The notes under the pieces were generated by a model that ran no database searches, was not told the DNA's origin, and was given only the letters and a program-made list of their open reading frames with translations. 51,516 nucleotides of DNA from Fragilaria crotonensis (lineage: Eukaryota > Bacillariophyta > Fragilariophyceae > Fragilariales > Fragilariaceae): the NCBI GenBank assembly GCA_022925895.1, contig JAKSYS010000453.1, positions 1 to 51,516 of the forward strand, read 5' to 3'. The position numbers and the translations under genes were made by a program. Shown in pieces: positions 1 to 8,982 of this stretch. The stretch's first letter is position 1. Every line of letters begins with the position of its first letter.

Positions 1-11
1 AGGCACCCACG

Positions 12-377
12 ATGGTGCAGATTTCAAATCATTCTTGCAGTCGAGCTGGCGTTTCTCCAGTATCATTATCGAGCGTGTCCAAGCCCTATTCACTGAACTC
101 TCCAGCGCACTGGCATCCACTCACGCTAGTTTCTCCCCATAGAACAAGTTGTGAAGACGGCATCACACCGCTGTCACCGCCCCTTGAGCAAGAGTGCGAC
201 GTGTGCTTTTATACTGGAATTGCCACATGCACTGCCCTAACCTTGTATTTCCTCAAGGCAGCTACAGACCTACCAGATGCACCGCTGACTAAAGAACTCC
301 GCAGTCAAAAGCGTTTTCTGATAGGCATGGGAAGTGTCAGTGCCATGGCAGGCGCATATCGATGGTATTTGGGATAA
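12..377 (+). CDS. small membrane protein, DUF4536/DMAC1 (TMEM261)-like
   Basis: Predicted 121-residue protein starting at the first ATG of the window, so an upstream exon or start cannot be excluded. The N-terminal 60 residues are Ser/Pro-rich and could be an organelle presequence. From about residue 61 there is a Cys-x2-Cys pair (ECDVC) directly before a small-residue hydrophobic helix (GIATCTALTLYFL), a polar linker with basic residues, and a second hydrophobic segment (FLIGMGSVSAMAGAYRWYL) at the C-terminus. A C-x2-C pair followed by two short helices is the layout of the DUF4536 family (DMAC1/TMEM261, linked to mitochondrial complex I membrane-arm assembly). That assignment is my inference from layout, not from strong identity. 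The gene is convergent with the Dpy-30 gene, 119 bp away. Confidence 0.5.
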   Translation: MVQISNHSCSRAGVSPVSLSSVSKPYSLNSPAHWHPLTLVSPHRTSCEDGITPLSPPLEQECDVCFYTGIATCTALTLYFLKAATDLPDAPLTKELRSQKRFLIGMGSVSAMAGAYRWYLG

Positions 378-496
378 TTCCATTATTGTAAATTTATAAG
401 AACAACTCCAGTAACGACCACCGACACGATAAGTCTGTATGCATATCTTGTTCATCCCTATTCATCATCAACCCGAGAAACTGGCAAGTTTGCCCC

Positions 497-1117
497 CTAA
501 CGCTGCTGCATATGAGCACCCATATTAGGCATACCCATGCTGGGATTTGGTGCCGATGAATTGGCACCAGCACGCTGTGGATCGTGCTTCAAAAGGTAGG
601 CAGCCAACCACTCAATTGGATTATGAGGACGTTCCTTGACCAATTCGGACATGCCTGAGCAAAAAGGGAGATAGAGGTACCGTATGTTGTATGTTAGATT
701 CAAAATGCTAAACAATTGTCACAAGAGACATCGAAGAGACGTTTGCATACCTTCCAATAAAATGGGCACGACGGTCTGGTCCAAATACGCACGAATTGGC
801 AATGACTTCATTTGCTGCTGTTGCGGATTGCTTGTCGGTGGCATTTGTTGCTGCATCTGCTGTTGCTGCATCGGTTGTTGCATCTGCTGTTGCTGCATAG
901 GTTGCTGCATGGGCTGCTGCATAGGCTGCTGAACAGACTGTTGCACAGATTGCTGCACGGATTGTTGCTGCTGCTGTTGCTGCTGCTGCATTGTCAATGA
1001 GCCCACCGACGCTGGGTTCATGCTTGCTGCCTGCTGGTGTCGTTGCTGCTGCTGATTCAAAAGCTGCTGCAATTGTTGCTGCTGTTGTTGAAGTTGCTGA
1101 AGTTGCTGAGGGTCCAT
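497..1117 (-). CDS. Dpy-30 domain protein with polyglutamine N-terminus
   Basis: Two exons (1117-751 and 654-497) joined by a 96-nt GT-AG intron at 655..750 give a 174-residue protein. Residues about 106-148 are a clear Dpy-30 motif: LPIRAYLDQTVVPILLEGM continues across the splice junction into KERPHNPIEWLAAYLLK, the helix-loop-helix that dimerises and binds Ash2L/Sdc1-type partners in Set1/COMPASS H3K4 methyltransferase complexes; it also occurs in adenylate kinases and axonemal proteins. The first 100 residues are almost entirely Gln, from mixed CAG/CAA codons, with repeated QQPM and QQSV units, which is unusual for this short family. The C-terminal tail is Met/Gly/Asn-rich. The intron splits the domain, which confirms the gene model. 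The gene is divergent from the kelch gene. A nuclear chromatin role is the most likely, but this is family knowledge only. Confidence 0.9.
655..750 (-). other. intron of the Dpy-30 gene
   Basis: On the minus strand the donor reads GAAG|GTATGC and the acceptor GCTCAG|GCATG. Removing the intron restores the conserved LLEGMSELVKERP stretch of the Dpy-30 motif. Confidence 0.9.
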
Positions 1118-1759
1118 GACGACAAATGACGGTGCACAATGGGTTTCAAATTCGTTGCGACAGAGAGATCAATGGCGAAACAGTTCCAAGTGCCAAGGTA
1201 CGAATGAGATTCCGGTATTGTAGATTTGTTACCTACGATGACCTGTCCATGAATCAAAATCTAAACTCATCAGCGCCATTCGAAGTTCGACGTGCACGTA
1301 GATGTGTATATCATTGGTGGCACCGTATGTATGATACAAGTATGATACCTGGTACCAGTATCATACCCTCCGCGTGACCGCGTGCACCGGTATCGGAAAT
1401 AAACCGTTATCGAGCCCTACATCTACTGGTTACAACACTGTACAAGGTACTTGAGTACTTCCACTGTCGTACTACGTACTCAGATTACTCCAGTATCATA
1501 CCTGGTACTAGTACCAATTATCATCGTTGCTCGAGTCCCAGTAAAGGATTTGAACGACAAAATCTGGCGCCATTTTCGGATGGAATCTGGCGTTTAAATT
1601 TTAGTTTTTGAAGGTTGGCAAGACAACACCACGCAACCACCATTCAGATTTTAGGACGAGAAATCGTACCAGGATTCCTAGTGCTCACTGGACTGCTGAA
1701 TCCTGCATCAGGCATCAGGTGTCGTCGTCGTATTCCTTGGAAACTTGTCAAGCAGGACG
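1118..1759. promoter_or_regulatory. divergent intergenic region, GTAC/TACCxGTA-rich
   Basis: The 642 bp between the divergent Dpy-30 and kelch genes must contain both promoters. No convincing TATA box was found. The stretch from about 1320 to 1520 is crowded with short near-palindromic words such as GGTACC, GTACTAGTAC, TACGTA and AGTACT, and twice carries the phrase CAGTATCATACC. The same word bias recurs in the other intergenic regions of this window. Confidence 0.4.
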
Positions 1760-4073
1760 ATGGGGAAGGGCAAGAAGAAGGATGATGACAAGAAGGCTGC
1801 TCTTCAGGCTCGTAAGGAAGCTAAGTTGGACAAGGCGGCTCAGAAACGATTGAAGAAGGAGCAGGGATCCCTCGAAGGTGACGATGAGAACATAGACGAC
1901 CTGCTGGATCAGTATCGGAAGCGGGATGTCGAAGTGAGTACGACAGTGCTAGAAACCCTTCCTGGCTTTCCGCCACCTCGAGGTAATGCATCCTTGACCC
2001 ATGTTGAAGATAAGAATGGATATCTTTACGTTCTCGGCGGTGAATACTACGATGGCATTGAAAACATTGTTATCGACGACCTCCTACGATGGGATCCCAC
2101 CAAACAGGAATGGAAACAAATATTGTCTCCCAATCCAAAACCCGCTCCACGCTGTGCTCATTCATGTGTCGCCTACAAGAAATCCCTTTACGTGTTTGGC
2201 GGAGAACTCGCCTCTGCTGAGCAATATCATCACTATCGTGATTTGTGGAAATTTGATACCTCCACCTTGAAATGGGAAGAAATCATTACACGCAATACTG
2301 GGAGCATTCCCTCGGCACGCAGTGGTCACACTGTATTCGTGTGGAAGCATTTTATGGTTCTTTTTGGTGGCTTCTATGAGGCTCTCAAGGACACGCGATG
2401 GTTCAACGATGTTTGCATCTTGGATCTGCAAACGCACACCTGGCTCGACATTCCGCATAGCAAATTGACAGCTCGACCAGAACCGCGATCAGCGTGCAAT
2501 GTGGGGATTCTTAACGATGCCGCCATCTTTCAAGGTGGTTATTCGAAATTGAAGAACCCAACGACCAAGGGAGAAGCCAAAGTCCATAATGATGCGTGGA
2601 TGTTGCATTTGAAACCAATTTTGCAAGGAAAACCGCCAACGTGGGAACGCTTGTCACTGCGTGCCAAGGGGCCTCAGAATCGTGCAGGCACCGCGTCGAC
2701 AACATACAAGGGACGCATGCTAGTCTTTGGAGGTGTTGTCGATGAAGAACAGGCTCATCATAAGGTAGCCTCTGTGTTTTACAATGATTTGTTTGCTTTT
2801 GATATGGAACGGCGGAAATGGTTTCCTATCCGGTCTAAGCCATCGAAGTGGATGGTGCCGCCAAAAGCGGCCGAAGACGACGTAAGACAGAAAGCGGTGA
2901 TGAAGAAATTGAAGAGGAGGAGGGAACAGCTGCAACTGAAGCTGACGACGACGACCTGGGACTTGAACTGGATGAAGAGGAAGTCGATGTGAATCCGAAC
3001 AGTGGATGGGACCTCGACATGCTCCGATCTAATATGTTCGCATTCATTGACGGTGATGGGAACATTGTCTATGAAAAGATAGAAGAAGAGGAGGGTAGAA
3101 AGGAAAAGAACGACGAGGTGGTCGATTCAGAACAAGAAGAAGAAGAAAAAGAGGAGGAAGAGGAGGAAGAAGAAAAGGACGACGAAGTAGATTATTCGAA
3201 GCAAGCACAAGAAAAGGAAAGAGTGCAAGAGGTTGAGGCAAGGACTTCTAGCGCGAAATTCGCTCTGACTCCTGACTCCCTCCCTTCTAAAACTGTGTCT
3301 AACTCAGAGGTCATGTTCCTGAACGAAAAAACAGGAACTCCTGAAGCCGTTGCGAGAGTGGAACCACTGCCCCGCATGAATGCCAAAATGTTAGTTCGGA
3401 GTAACGTTCTTTACATTTTCGGAGGAATTCTCGAAGTCGGTGATCGAGAGGTCACGCTGGATGACTGTTGGACCATGGATCTCCGTAAACGTACTCATTG
3501 GGAGTGTCTGTGGGAGGGAACTATGCACAAACAAGTATGGCGAGGTGCTATTCACGATGATGACGATAGTTACATAAGTGCGGGTACCGGGGCCAACGAT
3601 GACAGTGATGATGACGACGAGTCTGACGACGATGAAGAGAACGAGGTCGATATTGTTGCGCTGAAAGCAGCCAAAAAGGTTAAGGCAGCTGCAAAGAAGG
3701 CTAAGGCTGGAACGGGTCTGAAGGAGATTGCCGAACTTAACGCAGTGCTCGAGCTCGGAGATGAAAATCGCACTCCTGCGCTAGGCGAATCCATGGCTGA
3801 CTTCTACTCGCGAACTTGCGAATTCTGGACCCAAGAGCTGCAAGTTGTCTTCGAGAAGGGGCGGAGCCGATGTCAAACAAGGAGATTAAACGAGAAGGTT
3901 TTCTGTTGGCACAAAATCGTTTAGACGAACTGAGGCCCATTCTTGAACGCATGGACGAGCTAACACTGCATCAGAACGAGGGTGAGGCTAGTAAGGACAA
4001 GGGAGAACGAACGATAAAAGACAGCAACACAGACAAGACAAAAGCCAAGAAAAAGAAGCGTGTGAAAGACTAG
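1760..4073 (+). CDS. KLHDC4-type kelch-repeat protein (two apparent frameshifts)
   Basis: The start at 1760 gives MGKGKKKDDDKKAA, the Lys-rich N-terminus typical of kelch-domain-containing protein 4. Kelch blades follow, with repeated FGGE/FGG motifs: LYVLGGEYYDG (about residue 90), LYVFGGELAS, FMVLFGGFYEA, AIFQGGYSK and MLVFGGVVDEE. Then come a long acidic/Lys-rich low-complexity region (about 2870-3240), a last kelch motif (LYIFGGILEVGDREVTLDD, about 3410-3465), a second acidic run, and the C-terminal family signature (ESMADFYSRT, then KREGFLLAQNRLDELRPIL). The frame changes twice without a plausible intron, at about 2840-2855 and 3825-3865; each fits one missing base, and the second lies at a GGGG run. 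With both allowed for, the length is 771 codons. Either a recent pseudogene or base-calling errors; domain integrity favours errors. The family is conserved in eukaryotes, with a poorly defined scaffold role. Confidence 0.88.
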
Positions 4074-4095
4074 GAGGTCAGATTCACCTTATGAC

Positions 4096-5971
4096 TTAAG
4101 GTGTGCATCGGTTAGGATCGCGTGGGAACATGGACGCCTTTCTCACATTGTCCAAGCCCAAGTATAAGAAGACAACCCGTTCCAGACCGATACCAGCACC
4201 AGCATGCGGGCTTACACCGTGTCGGAACGATTCAATGTAAGACTTCAACCCGTCTCCAGCTTCAATTCCCTTGTCTTCGATAATCTTGACAAGGAGATCA
4301 GGATCGTGACAGCGCTGAGCCCCAGAGCATATTTCCATTCCTCTGATAAAAATATCGTAAGAATTAGAAAATCGACCATCTTCTGGGTCAGGCATTGTGT
4401 AGAACGGTCGAATGGAACTAGGGTATTTGTCGAGCATGAAGAAGTCGGTACCGTGTTTTTCCTTGACCACTTCCCCAAGTGCAAGCTCCATCGCTCCGCT
4501 CAGATCCCCCATACCATCACCAATATCAAAACCCTTTTCCTTTAAGATCTCCATAGCCTCCGGCCAATGAATGACACAAGGTTCCTCCGTGAAAGCAAGT
4601 GGTTCGGAAAAGTATTGCTCCCGAATCACAGCCATTTCCTTTGCGAAACGAGTCTCAAGTCCATTGAAAATGTGCTTGAACATGTTGTGAATGACCTCAA
4701 GAGTCTCCATGTAATGCTCATCGATCGCCATCTCCAAGTCCAGACCAGTAAATTCACACAATGGCGACGAGTATGCGACTTTTCGGCTCGAAAGACAGGG
4801 CCCACCTCAAAAACACGATTCAAGTCCGACGCGATTGCCATTTGTTTGTACAGCTGTGGGGACTGCGCCAGACAGGCGGTTGTTCCGAAGTAGTCCGTGG
4901 TGAAGACACCTGCACCGGACTCGGATTCGCCGGCTATCAATTTGGGAGTATGAATCTCGACAAAATTTTGAGCATATAGAGACTCACGGAAGAGCTGACA
5001 GATAGCACTTTGAACACGCATGATGGCATTGTTGGCAGGCACGCGTAGATCCATCCAACGATTATCCAACCTCAATTCCTGACCGAGGCGAGGGTATGGA
5101 CGATCGGTCTCTTGGGAAGCTTCGACTTCAGCCTCACTTCGAGCAGCATCCTCGACCAAGAATGGAAGAATTGCGTCAGCAGGCGAGACAGAGTGAATGC
5201 GTTGAATGGCAACTTCGAGATTCTGAATGGAGCAGGATCTCACTTCAGCATCAACTAAAGATCCTTCGATGTCAACGATCGATTCACAGGTCAAAGATTT
5301 AAGATATTTGATCATTTTCTGGGACATTTCCGGTCGGTCGCTGTCTTTGAAGAATGTCGCTTGCACAGTATCGAATGCACCTTGACGCAACACAACGAAA
5401 CACGATCCTCCCTTCACTCTAATTGATTGAAGCCGACCTCGGAGCCATACTGTATCGCCAGCAACATGCTTCTGTCCAAGGTCGCGCACCTCGCTGAATT
5501 GTCTACCAGACCTTGTTCGCGACATGACGCGCTCGTAGTCCCCACACGGCTCATATGTGTCTTGCTCGTCATAAGACAAGTAACTCACAGGAAGGATACG
5601 CTCCGCCAGTTCTTTTGCAGCGGCTTCTGTTTCTTGTTTTCGTTTCTTCTCTGCCTTTGCTCGTTCCTTCTCGGCTCTATACAGGAAAGTGATGAGTAAC
5701 TCGGCCAGATTATCACGACTATACCATATATAACCTGCAACACTCACTTTCGTTCCTCGCGAATGGCCTTGAGGGCTTCTTTTTCTTCTTCTGTCTTTTC
5801 ATTGACATCAACATCAGATGACATCCATCTTCCGGTGAGTGAATTTGTCCAGCCAATCGAAGCCGCCGATGTATGTCGGGGCGTGGTCCCAGCTCGAGGC
5901 GCAAAGGCAAGTACCCGTCGAACCGAAAACATTCCTACGACGAGCACTCCAGCAAACGAAGTAAATCTCAT
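4096..5971 (-). CDS. aspartyl-tRNA synthetase, eukaryotic cytosolic type, with plastid-type presequence (one apparent frameshift)
   Basis: It charges tRNA-Asp with aspartate (class IIb). Exon 1 (5971-5748) encodes a signal peptide-like N-terminus ending VLAFAP, a Phe after the predicted cleavage Ala as in the diatom plastid bipartite presequence, then a Ser/Thr/Arg-rich stretch. A 71-nt intron (5677..5747) follows. The rest shows a Lys/Glu-rich helix, an OB-fold (VWLRGRLQSIRVKGGSCFVVLRQ), QSPQLYKQM, class II motif 2 (VFRAEKSHTRRH), the active-site region MEICSGAQRCHDP and motif 3 (GAGIGLERVVFLYLGL), ending MFPRDPNRCTP. The body is of the eukaryotic cytosolic/archaeal type, not the bacterial type. 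The frame breaks at about 4755-4761, just after motif 2; one missing base in a TT run explains it, and the total is then exactly 602 codons. A downstream Met at residue 50 could start a cytosolic form. The gene is convergent with the kelch gene, 22 bp apart. Confidence 0.93.
5677..5747 (-). other. intron of the AspRS gene
   Basis: A 71-nt intron with donor CGAAA|GTGAGTG and acceptor CTGTATAG|AGCC on the minus strand. Splicing joins the presequence exon to the Lys/Glu-rich helix in frame. Confidence 0.88.
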
Positions 5972-6289
5972 TTCAATTGCACTTGAAACGGTAAAGTGGA
6001 GTGATCAGGCGCAACTGGATTCTGCACAACATAAGAAAGAACCGGCTAACCGCATCAGCCATCAGCGACCAGCGACAACCTGTGGAACAGAAAAACAATC
6101 GACGGACGGTAGCCAACAGCCACACAGCCACTGTCATCTTGTTCGTGCGTCACAGCAAGTTTTTTGTGGGCACGACTACCTCGACTCAAAGTGGCTCCGA
6201 CAGTCCGACAAATTATTGGAGTGAGTTCATCGCGTGTGAATGACGTGTCTGTGAGTTATTTGGTTCATTTTTTCCGCAAATCCTTGACA
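5972..6289. promoter_or_regulatory. divergent intergenic region between AspRS and MDP-1-like genes
   Basis: These 318 bp separate two divergently oriented start codons and should carry both promoters and 5' UTRs. I see no clear TATA box or repeat. The region is open in a + frame up to the MDP-1 start, so a longer N-terminus from an upstream ATG (6164) is possible but has no signal-peptide character. Confidence 0.4.
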
Positions 6290-6958
6290 ATGAGGTTCGC
6301 TTTCGTAATATTCATCAATTCTTTCCTATCAACAACGTCGTTCGTCCTAAAGCTTTCACCACGGCATTCATCATCTATAAATCAAGCTGTTTCTGACTCA
6401 ACATCAAAGAATCCTAGCTTGATTGTCTTGGATCTCGACGGTAACCTATGGAGGCCTGAAATGTACGAGTTGGCATGGGACGGATACGGACACGCACCCT
6501 TTGAAAGGATCGACGATACGAGGATGAAATCGAAACTAAACAAAGTGGTCACTCTCATTGGAGATGTTCCCGAGTTGCTAGATGAGTTTGTCCTGTCGGA
6601 CGAATGGACTAAAACTACGCAGCTCGCGATTTCATCTCGCACCGATGTTCCGGAGTGGGCGGAAGAACTGTTGGAGAAGTTCATTCTTCCCAAATCGGGG
6701 AAAACGCTCAAGGATGCCATTTCAGGTCCATGGGAAATCAGTGTAGACAGTAAGACAAATCACTTTCAACGACTGGCCAAGAGGACGGGCATCGCGTTGC
6801 AGGATATGGTGTTTTTCGACAATGAAAGTGGAAACTGCAGATCAATCGCACGCCTAGGAGTGACTGTCGGGTATTGCCCCGACGGAGTCAAACGAGAAAT
6901 CTGGGCGAACACCATGGCTGCTTTTCCGAAGACAGATGGAAGCGTCATAGGAATGTAG
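6290..6958 (+). CDS. magnesium-dependent phosphatase-1 (MDP-1)-like HAD phosphatase
   Basis: A 222-residue product from the ATG at 6290, chosen because it gives a hydrophobic signal-like N-terminus (MRFAFVIFINSFLSTTSF), hence a secreted or organelle-directed precursor. HAD motif I is LIVLDLDGNLWRPEMYE (about residue 45), motif II is the Ser of LAISSRT, the Lys motif is SKTNHFQRLAKR, and the acidic Mg motif is MVFFDNESGNCRSI. These and the family spacing match the Acid_PPase/MDP-1 group, which removes phosphate from phosphotyrosine or sugar and protein glycation adducts. Oddities: the conserved Thr/Val of the DxDx(T/V) motif is Asn here, and the usual DDE is DNE. The nucleophile Asp and the general acid/base Asp are kept, so activity is plausible. 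It ends 21 bp from the convergent GST gene. Confidence 0.85.
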   Translation: MRFAFVIFINSFLSTTSFVLKLSPRHSSSINQAVSDSTSKNPSLIVLDLDGNLWRPEMYELAWDGYGHAPFERIDDTRMKSKLNKVVTLIGDVPELLDEFVLSDEWTKTTQLAISSRTDVPEWAEELLEKFILPKSGKTLKDAISGPWEISVDSKTNHFQRLAKRTGIALQDMVFFDNESGNCRSIARLGVTVGYCPDGVKREIWANTMAAFPKTDGSVIGM

Positions 6959-6979
6959 CAGTTTGAATCTAGACTGTTA

Positions 6980-7735
6980 TTACAGCTTTGAGACTTGTGG
7001 AAATGTCTCTTGAACCTCTTGAAGTACTTGCATGGCAGATTTCGTTGCAGCGCCTAAACGTTTGGGCATGGGAGTGTCATTCGGTTCCTTCAGATTTCCC
7101 AACGATGTGAGGGCATGATGTGCTTCCGCGTGGTATGGCAGCTGGGTCATGCGATGGATCCACGCTGCAATCCTAGGGTACTCATCTAGCTGTGGCAGCA
7201 ATCCAGTCATGTGCACTTGGGCGAACTCTTCGTAGGCCAGCATGTCGGCAATGCTAAGGTCAGTTCCGGCGATGTAAGCATCCTCCCGCAGCCAACGGTT
7301 CTCTATGGACCGCAGAACTTCATTGATCTCTTCAATATCTTTTTCTGTTTCCGTGTATTTGAGGTCCGGTCGGATCTTGGAAACTTGGAGCTTGGCGAGT
7401 TTTCTTGTGCCAACATGGTGCCAGTGCATGTAGGAGTCGATCGTCGCCTTGCGTGCTGACCCAGGTCTTCCATACCAAGGGTCAAATCCGTATCGTTCGC
7501 AGATATACGATAAAATGGCCGGAGACTCCGAAATGCACACTTGGCCATCTTCAAACAACGGCACCGTACCACTGAGGCCTCTGCTTCTCGCCATGAACGA
7601 TTCGTTCAAGGTCCCCATCTTGTTTTTCATACCAGGTACGGTCAAAACTACTTCAAAACGCACATGATGCTGAAGCAATGTCCAAGCGACAGACCGAAAG
7701 GGTTGGGAAAGGGGAACCCCGTAAATTTTCAACAT
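6980..7735 (-). CDS. glutathione S-transferase, theta/GTT-like
   Basis: The start at 7735 (MLKIYGVPLSQPFRSVAW) places the first beta strand of the thioredoxin-like domain at the N-terminus; a longer in-frame ATG at 7849 adds 38 residues with no domain character. The predicted length is 251 residues, normal for the family. The N-terminal domain has VPLFEDGQVCISESPAIL: the cis-Pro after Val and the Glu-Ser pair that binds the glutathione gamma-glutamyl group. The helical C-terminal domain has the N-capping box and hydrophobic staple (AGTDLSIADMLAYEE). An early Ser (LSQPFRS) rather than Tyr suggests the Ser-type catalytic classes (theta, phi). Likely a soluble cytosolic conjugating enzyme; the substrate cannot be inferred. 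Confidence 0.88.
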   Translation of the reverse strand: MLKIYGVPLSQPFRSVAWTLLQHHVRFEVVLTVPGMKNKMGTLNESFMARSRGLSGTVPLFEDGQVCISESPAILSYICERYGFDPWYGRPGSARKATIDSYMHWHHVGTRKLAKLQVSKIRPDLKYTETEKDIEEINEVLRSIENRWLREDAYIAGTDLSIADMLAYEEFAQVHMTGLLPQLDEYPRIAAWIHRMTQLPYHAEAHHALTSLGNLKEPNDTPMPKRLGAATKSAMQVLQEVQETFPQVSKL

Positions 7736-8442
7736 CTTATGTTGAAACTTCTTTGTGTTAATGAATGTTACATGAGTTGGTTCTTGGTTCACCACAATAG
7801 AGTCAGAATTGACGAAGACGAGAACGATACTTGTACGATGTCCCCTCATCTGCGGATAATTGATACTCGGAGTACTGGAGAATGGAGACCATCGTACGGG
7901 AGTACTGTCTTACTGTCCTTTACAATCTACCGTAGCTCGCATTTTTACTCCAGATTCCAGATGCAAACAGTACAAGAGTACAATTGTACATGTATGCATA
8001 CTTTGATGACATAGCACACGACTGTAGCTAGTAGTAGTACATGGCATATGTATCTACGTATAATCTATACGATAGCAACAGAAGCTACCAACGGTAGAGA
8101 TGTATACAGTACTGGAGTACAGCTCGGAGCTCGGTAATCGTACCGGGTACAAGGTACTGTACTACCCAGTTACTTCATACCGGTAGAGTAATAAATGTAC
8201 TGCTCACTGCTCAGTAAACAGTGCCTACCACACACAGCCGTGACGACTGGCCAAGAAGGAGAGGACGTAAACAGAGTGAAGTTTTACTCGGACAAAGTGA
8301 TACACTGCACACACAGCGAGGCCCAACTCTACCAAGATGACATCGCCCCGTGGCCCGTGGGAACCATAACAGCAATTCGTTGCATCTGCAGACTCGAAAC
8401 ACTGCGGCACCATAGTTGATATCTGCTGGAACAAGTGCAATC
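7736..8442. other. intergenic region, GTAC-rich
   Basis: 707 bp between the divergent GST and 8443 genes. From about 7860 to 8215 it is dense in short words built on GTAC and AGTACT (for example GTACTGGAGTAC, ACAATTGTACATGTATGCATAC, CCGGGTAC). No long repeat or RNA gene was recognised. Promoters of both genes should lie here. Confidence 0.4.
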
Positions 8443-8864
8443 ATGAGCAACCCAGTGACTACCTGGATCAAATCCATCATGGAGAACGACGAGGAACGAG
8501 ACGCAGAGTTCGAAGATCGAGTGGCTTCGTAAGTTTCACAGTGCCCGTGCCGTCGACGTATAGATGCTAGACCAGTTCGTTGTCCTTTCACTGGTACAGA
8601 AGATCGTCTAACCTACTCGCTGAATCCAGGACGTCCGTCCTCGCTGCCAAGCTCGTTGATCAAAGAAACACTCCTCACAGGTACTCCGGATATTACAAGG
8701 AAGATTTTCGAACTCGAGGCTTTGACCACTTCTTCTATGCCAGCTCGACATTAAAGGCGAATGTCGGTGGAATTAGGTCATCTGGGTATGCAATGGAGTT
8801 CTACAACGATCTGGCGGAAAAGAAACTTGCGAAGGTGATTGCCAAGTGCAAGGAACAGGCATAA
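8443..8864 (+). CDS. small hypothetical protein, two exons
   Basis: Exon 1 (8443-8528) and exon 2 (8600-8864) are joined by a 71-nt intron with consensus ends (GGCTTC|GTAAGT and GGTACAG|AAGATC), giving a 116-residue soluble protein. I do not recognise the family. The N-terminus is acidic and helical (IMENDEERDAEFEDRV), the middle is basic and Ser-rich, and the C-terminus has aromatic-rich FRTRGFDHFFYASST followed by a Lys-rich helix (NDLAEKKLAKVIAKCKEQA). No signal peptide or membrane segment is visible. The good splice sites, in-frame joining and compact spacing argue that it is real. It is convergent with the giant TPR gene, with 118 bp between stop codons. Confidence 0.7.
8529..8599 (+). 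other. intron of the small hypothetical gene
   Basis: A 71-nt intron with donor GTAAGT and acceptor TACAG, of the same size as the introns in neighbouring genes. Confidence 0.8.
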
Positions 8865-8982
8865 CGTTCCGATGAAGAGTTGAGTTCGCCTTGAGTTTCC
8901 TACTGGCCTTTCTTGGACAAGATTGTTTCGTTTTGGTGGGTAATGGTCGTTAAATGCTAATTTAGAAATCATCCCCATTGAT

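Noticed and set aside
684..932. Cys-rich + strand frame (repeated CCC/GCC residues)
   Set aside because: It is the antisense reading of the polyglutamine tract of the Dpy-30 gene (CAG/CAA read as CTG/TTG/TGC).
8195..8591. Short frames on both strands before the 8443 gene
   Set aside because: They cross the splice site and start of a better-supported two-exon gene and show no domain.
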